Source: Nostoc commune NIES-4072 (GTDB lineage: Bacteria; Cyanobacteriota; Cyanobacteriia; Cyanobacteriales; Nostocaceae). From it: a DNA stretch of 64,000 bases. Below are positions 53,518 to 62,598 of this stretch, piece by piece; positions within the stretch are counted from its first letter, which is position 1, and each line of letters starts with the position of its first letter. The notes below the pieces were generated by a model. The model had not been told where the DNA came from. It did no database searches and saw nothing but the letters and a program-made list of their open reading frames with translations. Location: contig NZ_BDUD01000001.1 of NCBI RefSeq assembly GCF_003113895.1, forward strand, positions 4,709,654 to 4,773,653, read 5' to 3'. The translations under genes and the position numbers were made by a program.

Positions 53518-56192
53518 GAGAAGTCTTCAATATTTCTAAATTGGCGATTCAATTTTCGTGGCTGACAGTGAGTTTTTGGATTGCCGTAACAGTAGCTGGT
53601 GTTCTGGCTTTCAGTTCCCTCAAGTATGCCTTGTTTCCAGATATTACATTTCCAGTGGTGGTTGTGAATGCTACAGCCCCCCTGACAACTGCCCTGGATA
53701 CAGAAGCAAAGCTCACTAAACCCCTGGAAGAACGCCTCCGCTCCCTAGAAGGACTGGAGAATATTCGCTCATCCACTTATCCTAGTCAAACAGCCGTTGC
53801 CCTTTCTTTCGCGGTTGGGACGAATTTAGAAACATCGACCAAAAAAGTTGAAACTGCCCTCAAGCAGTTGACTCTACCTCAAGGGGCGACTTCTAAAATT
53901 ATTCCCCTGAATTTAAATGAATCAGCCGCCATTAGTTATGCCATTGAGAGTTCCACACGGAATCTTACAGATTTGACAGAGTTGGCGAAAGACGAGATTG
54001 TGAGTGCGATCGCTAAACTGCCAGGAGTTCTAAAAGTCTCGCTGTTGGGTGGTGCTACTGCAACTCCTCCCGTAAATCCATTGAATGCGAGTGCAGCTAT
54101 TCCCCAAGCAGGGGCAACATTAGTCCGATTTAATGGGCAAGATGCACTCGCATTTCAGGTAATCAAACGTGGCAATGCTAACACTTTGGAAGTAGTGAGT
54201 CGAGTTGAAAAAGAAGTCCAAAGGCTGCGGTCTAGCCTGAAGGATGTCAAACTCACTTTAGCTTCTACTCAAGCAGAATATATCCGCCAAGCCACTAGGT
54301 CAACAATTGATGCGCTGATGGAAGCAATCTTGTTGTCGATAGTGGTAATTTTTCCTTTTTTATGGAATTGGCGAGCCACTCTAATCTCTGCCTTGGCGAT
54401 TCCTACGTCTTTGTTGGCGACGTTTATCGTCATGGCGATTTTCGGCTTTAACCTGGAAACAATTACCCTGCTGGCTTTAGCTTTGGTGATTGGTAGTATT
54501 GTTGATGATGCGATCGTTGATGTGGAAAACATCATGCGACACGTAGATGATGGGGAAACTCCTCGCCAAGCAGCGCTTTTAGCTACAAATGAAATTGGGT
54601 TGACAGTCACCGCCGCCACTTTAACAGCAGTAGCGGTTTTTCTGCCCATAGGTTTGATGGGCGGGGTAATCGGTCAGTTCTTCAAGCCTTTCGGTATTAC
54701 TGTTTCAGCCGCGATGCTCGCTTCTATGCTAGTTGCTCGGACTTTATCTCCAGTCCTAGCTATCTACTGGCTGAAACCCAAATCCTCGCTCTCCCCGCGT
54801 CGAGAAGCAAATATATCGGTAGCGTTTAGCCAATTTTACAGAAACTTGCTGAGTTGGTCTTTGAATCACCGCAAGATAGTTATCGGATTAGCTGTACTCA
54901 GCTTTATCGCAGGTATAGCACTGATTCCACTAATTCCCAAAGGCTTTATTCCTAAACTCGATCGCGGTGAATTTAATATTGCTTATACGGCTCCTTTACC
55001 GAGTATCCCCGATTTGGCAAGTAAGGGAGCAGGGGCAGCAGGGGGAGAAAAATTAATTCCCTCATCCCAATCGCTAGTGCCCAATCCCCAATTCCCAATC
55101 CCCAATCCCTTGAACGATTCTCTTGAGGTTGCAAAGAAATTAGAAGAGGTTGTAAGAAAATCACCGGCAGTAGAAACGGTATTTACCACTGTTGGTTCCC
55201 GTGAGGGTGAGCCGAACAAAGGGATACTATATGTAAAGCTTAAAAAAGACCGCACAATCACAACTGCCGAACTACAAGACCAATTCCGCTCCTCATTACC
55301 TACTCTTTCTGGAGTAACTACTAGTGTCGAAGATATTCAATTTGTTGATTCTGGCGGTCAAAAACCCCTCCAGATAGCTTTACGCGGTAATGATCTCCAA
55401 GCCTTAAGCAAAGCAGTCAAAGCAATTAAAGAGAGAATTCAGAGACTACCGGGATTCGCTGATGTCACAGTTACAGGTGAAACGAATCCACAGGGTACAG
55501 TTTTTCAAATCGAGCGTCTGAATAATCAGCGCGTGGCTTACGTCAGTGCTAATCTTGGCAAGGATTTATCCTTGGGTGATGCTACTGACAAAGTGGTAGC
55601 TGAAGCTAAGGCGGTGTTACCCCCTAATGTTTCCTTAAATTTAGGAGGAGACTCTGCTAGCCAAGGTAAGGTTTTTAACAGTTTTGGCAGTACTTTAGCT
55701 CTATCTGCTCTGTGTATTGTCATAGTACTAATTTTGCTGTTCAAAAGCTGGGTAGACCCTCTGGTGATTGGTGTCTCTTTGCCTTTAGCGCTAGTGGGGG
55801 CAATGTTGGCATTACTAATTACCAAAAGCGACTTTGGCATGATCTCACTGATCGGTTTTGTGTTTTTGCTGGGGCTGGCAAATAAAAATGCCATCTTACT
55901 GGTGGATTACATCAATCAATTACGCAACGCTGGCTTAGACCGCACTGAGGCAATCCTCAACACCGGACTAGTGCGCCTCAGACCAATTATGATGACCACT
56001 GCCTCCACTATTTTAGGGATGCTACCGATCGCATTAGGTTTTGGTGCTGGTTCAGAATTGCGATCGCCGATGGCTGTAGCGATCGCAGGTGGACTGGTGA
56101 CTTCAACTATCCTCAGTTTGATAGTTGTGCCGGTAGTCTACGCAATTTTAGACGATTGGTTTCCCCGATTTCGCACGAGAGAAAGAAGTTGA
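53487..56192 (+). CDS. RND efflux transporter permease (AcrB/HAE1-like)
   Basis: 901 residues. Membrane and porter repeats are typical: PDITFPVVVVNATAP near the start, GSIVDDAIVDVENIMRH in helix 4 (proton-relay Asp pair) and the second-half equivalent FVFLLGLANKNAILLVDYIN. It is about 100 residues shorter than classical AcrB. Between IPDLASKG and NDSLEVAKKLEEV it has about 30 residues (GAAGGEKLIPSSQSLVPNPQ) encoded by intergenic-type repeats. It starts the operon with hpnA and hpnH. The stop overlaps the hpnA start as TGATG. Hopanoid export is possible but not shown; no membrane-fusion partner is adjacent. Confidence 0.9.
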   Translation: MVKLHNSKSAREVFNISKLAIQFSWLTVSFWIAVTVAGVLAFSSLKYALFPDITFPVVVVNATAPLTTALDTEAKLTKPLEERLRSLEGLENIRSSTYPSQTAVALSFAVGTNLETSTKKVETALKQLTLPQGATSKIIPLNLNESAAISYAIESSTRNLTDLTELAKDEIVSAIAKLPGVLKVSLLGGATATPPVNPLNASAAIPQAGATLVRFNGQDALAFQVIKRGNANTLEVVSRVEKEVQRLRSSLKDVKLTLASTQAEYIRQATRSTIDALMEAILLSIVVIFPFLWNWRATLISALAIPTSLLATFIVMAIFGFNLETITLLALALVIGSIVDDAIVDVENIMRHVDDGETPRQAALLATNEIGLTVTAATLTAVAVFLPIGLMGGVIGQFFKPFGITVSAAMLASMLVARTLSPVLAIYWLKPKSSLSPRREANISVAFSQFYRNLLSWSLNHRKIVIGLAVLSFIAGIALIPLIPKGFIPKLDRGEFNIAYTAPLPSIPDLASKGAGAAGGEKLIPSSQSLVPNPQFPIPNPLNDSLEVAKKLEEVVRKSPAVETVFTTVGSREGEPNKGILYVKLKKDRTITTAELQDQFRSSLPTLSGVTTSVEDIQFVDSGGQKPLQIALRGNDLQALSKAVKAIKERIQRLPGFADVTVTGETNPQGTVFQIERLNNQRVAYVSANLGKDLSLGDATDKVVAEAKAVLPPNVSLNLGGDSASQGKVFNSFGSTLALSALCIVIVLILLFKSWVDPLVIGVSLPLALVGAMLALLITKSDFGMISLIGFVFLLGLANKNAILLVDYINQLRNAGLDRTEAILNTGLVRLRPIMMTTASTILGMLPIALGFGAGSELRSPMAVAIAGGLVTSTILSLIVVPVVYAILDDWFPRFRTRERS
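55020..55111 (+). repeat. Intergenic-type repeats inserted in frame in the RND gene
   Basis: GGGAGCAGGGGCAGCAGGGG is followed by CCCAATC/CCCAATT heptamers. Both parts recur between genes (for example near 14165-14200 and 35120-35170). The segment adds about 30 codons in a porter-domain loop. Confidence 0.85.
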
Positions 56193-57244
56193 TGCAAGTT
56201 TTTGTCACTGGGGGTACGGGCTTTATTGGCGCCCACTTAGTACGGTTGTTACTACAACAGGGATATGATGTCAAAGCCCTGGTACGCTCAAGCAGCAATT
56301 TGGAGAATCTACGCGGTTTGGAGGTGGAAATTGTCAAAGGCGATTTGAACGATCCAAATCTCTGGCAACAGATGAGAGGTTGTCAATATCTATTTCATGT
56401 GGCAGCCCATTATTCCCTCTGGCAAACAGACCGGGAGTTACTCTACCATAACAATGTTCTGGGTACGCGCAATGTGTTAGCAGCAGCCCGCAAAGCTGGC
56501 ATTGAGCGCACGGTTTATACCAGTTCAGTAGCGGCAATTGGGGTAGGATCATCTGGGGAAGTTGTGGATGAAACACATCAGAGTCCCTTAGAAAAGTTGG
56601 TGAGTGACTACAAAAAGTCTAAGTTTCTCGCTGAACAAGAAGCCATACAAGCCTTTGCTAAAGGTCAGGAGGTAGTTATTGTCAATCCCAGCAGCCCAAT
56701 TGGCTCGTTGGATATCAAACCTACCCCGACAGGTGATATAATTCTGCGGTTTTTGCGTAGGCAAATGCCCTTTTACTTAGATACTGGTTTAAATTTTATC
56801 GATGTGCGGGATGTGGCATGGGGACATTTACTGGCTTTGCAACGGGGTAAATCAGGCGATCGCTATATCTTAGGTAATCAAAACCTAAGCCTCAAGGAAC
56901 TACTCGAACAACTCGCCGATATCACAGGTCTAATAGCACCTCAACGAACAGTACCCGCTTGGCTCCCTTTTAGTGTTGCCTGGGTTGATGAAAACATTCT
57001 CGCACCCTTGGGTAAATCGCCCTCAGTGCCATTGGATGGCGTTCGGATGGCGAAACAACCTATGTATTACAATGCCGCCAAGGCTGTACGAGAGTTGGGT
57101 CTACCTCAATCTCCGCTAAAGGTGGCACTCAAGGATGCCGTGAATTGGTTTGTTGCTCAGGGGTATGTCAACCCCTCTGGGGAATTCAAAATTCAAAATT
57201 CAAAATTCAAAATTAAAGACCCCACAGATCAATATTGGGGTTGA
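56192..57244 (+). CDS. hpnA: Hopanoid-associated NAD-dependent epimerase HpnA
   Basis: I take the ATG at 56192, which overlaps the upstream stop (TGATG). The product of 350 residues begins MQVFVTGGTGFIGAHLVRLL, a Rossmann GxxGxxG motif. The SDR active site is TSSVAAIG with YKKSKFLAEQEA, and FIDVRDVAWGHLLALQRG follows. The arrangement and ending (APLGKSPSVPLDGVRMAKQP) match HpnA, an epimerase/reductase encoded with hopanoid genes. The last residues (KIQNSKFKIK) are translated from an ATTCAAA heptamer array at 57184-57211, so the C-terminus is extended by repeat. Confidence 0.87.
   Translation: MQVFVTGGTGFIGAHLVRLLLQQGYDVKALVRSSSNLENLRGLEVEIVKGDLNDPNLWQQMRGCQYLFHVAAHYSLWQTDRELLYHNNVLGTRNVLAAARKAGIERTVYTSSVAAIGVGSSGEVVDETHQSPLEKLVSDYKKSKFLAEQEAIQAFAKGQEVVIVNPSSPIGSLDIKPTPTGDIILRFLRRQMPFYLDTGLNFIDVRDVAWGHLLALQRGKSGDRYILGNQNLSLKELLEQLADITGLIAPQRTVPAWLPFSVAWVDENILAPLGKSPSVPLDGVRMAKQPMYYNAAKAVRELGLPQSPLKVALKDAVNWFVAQGYVNPSGEFKIQNSKFKIKDPTDQYWG
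57184..57211 (+). repeat. ATTCAAA heptamer array in the hpnA 3' coding end
   Basis: Four exact copies of ATTCAAA, translated as part of the HpnA C-terminus. Confidence 0.9.
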
Positions 57245-57278
57245 GAACGTGGTGTTTTGATAACAGAGGAGTAATAGA

Positions 57279-58298
57279 ATGGCAGTTAATCTACAACAAG
57301 CTATGGATATTGGGAAGTATCTTGTTACCCAGCGTTTGAAAGGACGTAAACGCTTCCCCTTAGTATTGATGTTGGAACCTCTTTTTCGGTGTAATCTGGC
57401 CTGTACTGGTTGTGGTAAAATCCAACATCCAAAGGAAATTTTAAAGCAAAATCTCACCCCAGAACAGTGCTTTGCCGCAGTGGAAGAGTGTGGCGCACCG
57501 GTTGTTTCAATTCCGGGGGGAGAACCGCTTCTACATCCCCAGATTGATGAGATTGTTCAGGGATTAATTGAGCGCAAGAAGTATATTTACTTGTGTACCA
57601 ATGGCTTGTTGTTAGAAAAGAGCCTGGATAAGTTTCAACCTTCCCCTTACCTGACTTTTAGCGTCCATTTAGATGGGATGCGGGAGTTGCACGATCAGTG
57701 TGTCGATCGCAAAGGTGTTTTTGATATTGCTGTCAAAGCCATTCGTGCCGCTAAAGCTAAAGGCTTTCGTGTCACCACTAACACCACTATCTTTGAGGGT
57801 ACCCAACCCAAAGATATGCAAGAGTTCTTCGACTTTCTAGAAACGCTAAATACTGACGGGATGATGATTTCTCCCGGTTACAGTTACGAGTGGGCACCAG
57901 ATCAAGATCATTTTCTCCACCGAGAACAAACACGCACCCTCTTCCGGCAAATTCTGGCTCCTTACAAAGCTGGTGAAAAGAACTGGAACTTCAATCACAA
58001 TCCCCTGTTCTTAGATTTTCTCACAGGTGAAAAGGACTACGAATGCACGCCTTGGGGTAGCCCTAGTTATAGCGTTCTCGGCTGGCAAAAACCTTGCTAT
58101 CTGCTAAACGAAGGTTATTACTCTACCTTCAAGGAATTAGTGGCACAAACTGACTGGAGTCAATACGGCCAGAACAGTGGTAATCCCAAGTGTGCCGATT
58201 GCATGGTTCACTGCGGCTACGAACCCACCGCCGCAATGGATGCAATGCAACCGCAAAATATGGCGCGTGCCCTTGGCAGTGTGTTTGGCAGGGGGTAG
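57279..58298 (+). CDS. hpnH: Adenosylhopane synthase HpnH (radical SAM)
   Basis: 339 residues. The radical-SAM cluster motif CxxxCxxC is seen as [16 protein letters not shown] (near residue 43), followed by [13 protein letters not shown] and [14 protein letters not shown]. The C-terminal Cys set [19 protein letters not shown] is diagnostic of HpnH. It attaches a 5'-deoxyadenosyl group to diploptene, giving adenosylhopane, the proposed substrate of HpnG. It lies 34 bp after hpnA in the same operon. AGAGGAGTAA precedes the ATG. Confidence 0.95.
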   Translation: MAVNLQQAMDIGKYLVTQRLKGRKRFPLVLMLEPLFRCNLACTGCGKIQHPKEILKQNLTPEQCFAAVEECGAPVVSIPGGEPLLHPQIDEIVQGLIERKKYIYLCTNGLLLEKSLDKFQPSPYLTFSVHLDGMRELHDQCVDRKGVFDIAVKAIRAAKAKGFRVTTNTTIFEGTQPKDMQEFFDFLETLNTDGMMISPGYSYEWAPDQDHFLHREQTRTLFRQILAPYKAGEKNWNFNHNPLFLDFLTGEKDYECTPWGSPSYSVLGWQKPCYLLNEGYYSTFKELVAQTDWSQYGQNSGNPKCADCMVHCGYEPTAAMDAMQPQNMARALGSVFGRG

Positions 58299-58798
58299 TG
58301 GTTTGTCCCATTAATTATGAAGGTTAAGAGAACGAACCGCGAATGCGAGTCCGTCTCGCAGAGAAAATACGAAGTACACAAAGGAAGAGTAAAGAAGAGA
58401 AATTTAAAAACTGATTTACTCCGCAAAATTAATGGGACAGACTACTAGTACAACAAACGCGGAAATAAACATACCATTTCAAATGGCGCAAGAAGCTCGG
58501 AATACAATTATGCGTGACTTTTGACTTTTGACTTCCCCGCAAGGGCCGACTTCCGCCTTGCGGTACTAGCCTTAAAGGACACAAGCTCTTTTTATTTCTA
58601 CACAAAACTTAATATTTACTGATTTTAACTAAACATCCTCTTAGACATTGCTCTGGAAGCGCTTGGGCTTCGTTTTAAAAATCTAATTAATGGAGGATGT
58701 TTGATTATTATTAACAAAACCTATGAATCGCCTCTACCCTTTGGTAGATTTAACATTGACAAGAAATTTTTTTATACAATACGTAGATTATACGGTCA
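58299..58798. other. Intergenic region after hpnH
   Basis: It holds a dispersed repeat at 58339-58366 (GCGAATGCGAGTCCGTCTCG then CAGAGAAA), a TTTTGACTTTTGACTTC repeat near 58519, and AT-rich sequence. No gene or clear terminator is recognised. Confidence 0.5.
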
Positions 58799-59260
58799 AT
58801 GCCCCAGGTAGTTTTAGTTAACCCACAAATTCCTCCTAATACAGGTAATATTGCCCGTACTTGTGCTGCTACGGGTACAGAGTTGCATTTGGTGGGGCCT
58901 TTGGGATTTGAAATTAGCGATCGCTACCTCAAAAGAGCCGGATTAGATTACTGGTCTTACGTTCAACTGCACTATCACGAATCGCTAGAAGCCTTTAAAA
59001 CCTTACATCAGCAGCGTGGAGGCAGATGGTTAGGTTTTAGTGTCCGTGGAAGTTGTAATTACGTCAGTTTTCAGTTTCAACCAGATGATTGGTTGCTGTT
59101 TGGTAGTGAAACTACTGGCTTACCACCAGAAATTTTGTCTGATTGCGATGCTACTCTGTATATTCCTATGAGCCAACCGGGGGTTCGCAGCTTGAATCTT
59201 TCAGTAAGTGTAGCAATTAGCTTATTTGAAACCCGTCGTCAGCTAGGCTATTTACAATAG
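58799..59260 (+). CDS. trmL: tRNA (cytidine/uridine-34-2'-O)-methyltransferase TrmL
   Basis: 153 residues, the compact SPOUT form. Motif 1 is NPQIPPNTGNIARTCAATGT, motif 2 is WLLFGSETTGLPPEIL and motif 3 is IPMSQPGVRSLNLSVSVAI, together forming the trefoil knot that binds AdoMet. It methylates the wobble ribose of certain leucine tRNAs. Length and motifs match TrmL rather than the longer TrmH. It stands alone. Confidence 0.93.
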   Translation: MPQVVLVNPQIPPNTGNIARTCAATGTELHLVGPLGFEISDRYLKRAGLDYWSYVQLHYHESLEAFKTLHQQRGGRWLGFSVRGSCNYVSFQFQPDDWLLFGSETTGLPPEILSDCDATLYIPMSQPGVRSLNLSVSVAISLFETRRQLGYLQ

Positions 59261-59271
59261 TTATTTACATC

Positions 59272-59301
59272 ATTTTTATAAGTATATATACTTATAAAAA
59301 T
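59272..59301. terminator. Perfect 30-bp AT palindrome after trmL
   Basis: ATTTTTATAAGTATA followed by its exact complement, starting 11 bp after the trmL stop. Its position suggests a transcript-end structure, although the stem has no GC core. Confidence 0.55.
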
Positions 59302-60051
59302 CCTAAGTATCTATTAGACAAACGATTTGTGGCAGTAAAAGTTTTCTAAATTACTGGAATAATATGTAAAACAAGATACCTAAAATTAGTTCTTTTCCGA
59401 AATTGTAGTGGAAGATACTTACAAGGATACGAAGGTTATTATAAGAAATCTGTATATAAAACTTGGGATATTGCCAAATTTGAATGATAGATTTTGATGA
59501 ATCTGAAGCATCCTAAATTGGGGGTAAAAAAAGCTAAATCCAGTCAAATTAGACATTTCAGCCATTTTAGTTCGAGCAACGTTAGAAAGTAGCCCCAAAG
59601 TAGCCGATAGATCATACGGTTGTTTTTTAGGGAATAATCAACGTAAAGTCTCGTGTTGAGAAGACTGATTGGGTAGAAATATCTTGAAGATATCTACAGT
59701 GGGGGGCATCACTTTTCCAGAAGTCGCAGCAATTTAATTCTCGGCAGCGACTATGGACTTGGCAAATAGTTTGTCCAGTCCCCGCGATTGACGCAAGACA
59801 ATGGCGGACAATGGTAAAAAGTAAAACGTCCTAAGTGGTGTGAGGAGTGGTTCGGACAAGTAAACACAGCAAAATTTAAGTTTTGCTAATACGTGTGAAC
59901 TTGTTTAAATCAGAGAAGCAGGTTAATCTTGCGTAAGCATCTCTGGTGAATGTGATCTTGATCTATCATTCGTTGTGATCTAAATCATTTACTAGTATCC
60001 AACTGAAAAATCGAGGTCAGTTAAGCGCTAGTGATCATTAGGAGGTCGTCT
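59302..60051. other. Long leader/intergenic region before the M23 gene
   Basis: About 750 bp without a coding frame of note. Moderately GC-mixed sequence from 59560 on (for example GGACAATGGCGGACAATGG at 59800) is unlike the AT-rich first half and may be a long 5' leader. An AGGAGG site at 60040-60045 fixes the start of the next gene. Confidence 0.5.
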
Positions 60052-62358
60052 TTGAAACGAGCATTGAAAAAGAGAGTGAAAGCTGTGTTGAACAATAACC
60101 CCAGCAGCGATGATGCCCCGGTAGAACTGCTAAATGTGATAAATCCAAAAGTTAACCGCCGGGTGCGGACAAAAGCCGCCATGATTGGCTTGGCAATCTC
60201 TATGGGAGCAACCAGCCTTTTGGTGACTCGACAAAGCGATCAAGCCCAAGCAGCAGTGCCTGTAGGGAGCCAAAAGGCAACCTCAACAATTCCTGCTATT
60301 CCTGACACTGAGGTGAAATTTGCCTCCACAAAGCTGGAGTCCCAAGCAGTCTCATCAGCGAGCGTGCCGGAAAATCCTGTTATTGTGGAACCAACGGCAG
60401 TCTCACAAGTGCCTGGGCTTGAAGCTAAATGGCAAGTCGCGGCAAAGGGAATGTCTTTGCAAGTTCCTGCATCAGAAAGGTTTTCTCAAGGAACAGCAGT
60501 TTATAAAAATTCCACTTACCTGAACCCCCAAGTGGCACAGGGATTAAGTAATACCTTAGCTGAGGCTAGTTTCCCAACAGTCAATAATCTGTCTGAGTCT
60601 AGTGCTGATGGTGTTGGTATTGCAAATGCATCAACTGCCCAGCCACAAACAGTGGCAACGTCAACCGCAGCCAACAGTGAAATAAATGCACAACTTAAGG
60701 CGCAACAAGAGTTCGCACTGAATCGTTTACAAGAAAAATCGAACCGTTTAAGAAACAGTCTGGCACAGTTGCGGTCTGGGGAGACTAAAGATTTATCACA
60801 AGCTGATATGGGGTTGGCACAGCCAACAACTGTAGTTGAGAAGACTGTATTAGCCCAGTCGGACACTTCTGGCGATGCAAGCAAAGCGAAGCTGATATCG
60901 AAGTTAAAACAGAAGACACAGACGACTGCACTAAAACCACTAGCTACACCAACAGTTATTGCGTCCTCGACTCGAACATCTTACGAAGTTAAGCCTGGAG
61001 ATACACTAGCAGCGATCGCCAGCAGATATAACACTTCCGTATCAGAACTAGTCAAGGCAAATAACCTCAATGATCCAAATGAACTGAAAATTAGTCAACA
61101 ACTAATTATTCCTGCTGTTCAAATGGAGGCAACTGTAGCAAGTAACCCCATTGTAGCGAGCACTACTTTTGTAGAGTCCAGCAAAGCTCCAAAAATAGAC
61201 AACTCCCCTATAAATATTGGTAGTGCCAACTCATATTTACCTAGTTCACAATCACCAGCTATTGCCGACAACAGTAACATTACCGTCCCTACACCGGTAA
61301 CTGTTCAGGTTCAGGCAAATAGTGCGACCAACTTAGAAAAAGCCCCTACCCCTACTTCTTATGGCGTCGGTGGTGAAAATCAAGTGCCACAAACTTTTGC
61401 CGAAATACAACAGTTTAAAGCACCAACAAATAGGGTAGCAAGGGTCAACAATAACAATAATGACCGTTTGCGGAGCTTACAAGCGGAAATTCAGAGGTTA
61501 CAGCAGAAATATCGCACTCAACAGTCTGGTAACTCAGTTGTGTCAGCAGCAGCTTCTGAAACTAATAATGCTGCAATGCTCACTCCTATTTCTACCCCTA
61601 ATAATTTCACTGTACCCAATGCGGCTCGACCCAATAGTGTAGCAATCCAAATTCCAGTTCCTACACCGATTCGGAGTAACTATAGCGTTCAGCCAATTAA
61701 ACCCCAATTCCGTACTTCTGTGCGCCCTAGCGAGGTAGCAAACCCAGAATTCTTACCTAATCTAGGGTCTGCTAGTCAGTGGACTCCTTCTAGCACGCCA
61801 TCTGCCATAAAGGTAAAAGTTGCAACGCCCTCTGGAAGAGTAAATGCCTCTGACTCCTTAGGAATGATGCGGGGAAGGACAGTTACACCACAGGTACTAC
61901 CATCTTTGGCAGCAGTTGATCAATATCTGCCCAGACCTGTTGACGAACTTACGCCTCCTCCATCTACTTCAACCATAGCTTACACCTGGCCAGCAAAGGG
62001 TACTCTCACTTCTGGCTTTGGTATGCGTTGGGGAAGACCGCACAAGGGAATTGACGTTGCTAACTCCACTGGCACGCCTGTTGTCGCCTCAGCTGAGGGT
62101 ACGATAGAAAAAGCTGGCTGGAACAACGGTGGTTACGGGAACCTTGTCGAAATCCGCCATCCTGATGGCAGCACGACTCGCTACGCTCATAACAGCAAAA
62201 TTCTGGTACAACCTGGTCAACAGGTGCATCAAGGAGAAACAATTGCTTTAATGGGTAGCACTGGTCACAGTACCGGGCCACACACCCACTTTGAAATTCA
62301 TCCATCAGGTAAGGGTGCTGTTAACCCAATAGCCTTCCTACCACAGCAACGCGTGTAA
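60052..62358 (+). CDS. LysM/M23 peptidoglycan endopeptidase
   Basis: AGGAGG at 60040-60045, six bases before the TTG at 60052, makes that TTG the start rather than the GTG at 60031; the product is 768 residues. A basic N-terminus precedes a signal-anchor (AAMIGLAISMGATSLLV) and a long Ser/Thr/Pro/Gln-rich linker. One LysM domain (TSYEVKPGDTLAAIASRYNT) starts near residue 310, and the M23 domain at the end has GMRWGRPHKGIDVA, RYAHNSKI and HSTGPHTHFEIHP with the metal-binding His/Asp. It probably cuts peptide cross-links, or activates amidases, during growth or septum remodelling. Confidence 0.92.
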   Translation: MKRALKKRVKAVLNNNPSSDDAPVELLNVINPKVNRRVRTKAAMIGLAISMGATSLLVTRQSDQAQAAVPVGSQKATSTIPAIPDTEVKFASTKLESQAVSSASVPENPVIVEPTAVSQVPGLEAKWQVAAKGMSLQVPASERFSQGTAVYKNSTYLNPQVAQGLSNTLAEASFPTVNNLSESSADGVGIANASTAQPQTVATSTAANSEINAQLKAQQEFALNRLQEKSNRLRNSLAQLRSGETKDLSQADMGLAQPTTVVEKTVLAQSDTSGDASKAKLISKLKQKTQTTALKPLATPTVIASSTRTSYEVKPGDTLAAIASRYNTSVSELVKANNLNDPNELKISQQLIIPAVQMEATVASNPIVASTTFVESSKAPKIDNSPINIGSANSYLPSSQSPAIADNSNITVPTPVTVQVQANSATNLEKAPTPTSYGVGGENQVPQTFAEIQQFKAPTNRVARVNNNNNDRLRSLQAEIQRLQQKYRTQQSGNSVVSAAASETNNAAMLTPISTPNNFTVPNAARPNSVAIQIPVPTPIRSNYSVQPIKPQFRTSVRPSEVANPEFLPNLGSASQWTPSSTPSAIKVKVATPSGRVNASDSLGMMRGRTVTPQVLPSLAAVDQYLPRPVDELTPPPSTSTIAYTWPAKGTLTSGFGMRWGRPHKGIDVANSTGTPVVASAEGTIEKAGWNNGGYGNLVEIRHPDGSTTRYAHNSKILVQPGQQVHQGETIALMGSTGHSTGPHTHFEIHPSGKGAVNPIAFLPQQRV

Positions 62359-62397
62359 TTCCTGGCTATCTGTAACTAAATCATTGCCTTGTTAGTT

Positions 62398-62420
62398 GAG
62401 GGAGGTAAACTCCCTCTTTT
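62398..62420 (+). terminator. Intrinsic terminator of the M23 gene
   Basis: GAGGGAG and CTCCCTC flank a five-base loop and are followed by TTTT; 40 bp past the stop. Confidence 0.88.
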
Positions 62421-62524
62421 GCTTTCTATTACTTCAACGGAGATGAAAGCTGTAAAAAAATTGCAAAAAAGGCTATCCTTTAGCAAATTTATATGCTATA
62501 TTAGTTAATGATTTGGAAAGATAT

Positions 62525-62598
62525 GGCTCAGTAGCTCAGTTGGTTAGAGCACGGGACTCATAAGCCTGGGGTCGTTGGTTCAACTCCGACCTGAGCCA
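62525..62598 (+). tRNA. trnM: tRNA-Met (CAT), elongator type
   Basis: Cloverleaf: acceptor GGCTCAG/CTGAGCC, D-arm GCTC/GAGC, anticodon loop CTCATAA, T-arm GTTGG-TTCAACT-CCGAC and discriminator A at 62598; CCA is not encoded. Unlike initiator tRNA it lacks the three G-C pairs at the base of the anticodon stem. The anticodon stem CGGGA/GCCTG contains a G-T pair and an A31-G39 mismatch next to the loop. A CAT tRNA could also be Ile after lysidine modification, but the body fits Met. Confidence 0.9.

Noticed and set aside
60031..60051. GTG at 60031 as start of the M23 gene
   Set aside because: The AGGAGG ribosome binding site lies downstream of that GTG and is correctly spaced for the TTG at 60052.
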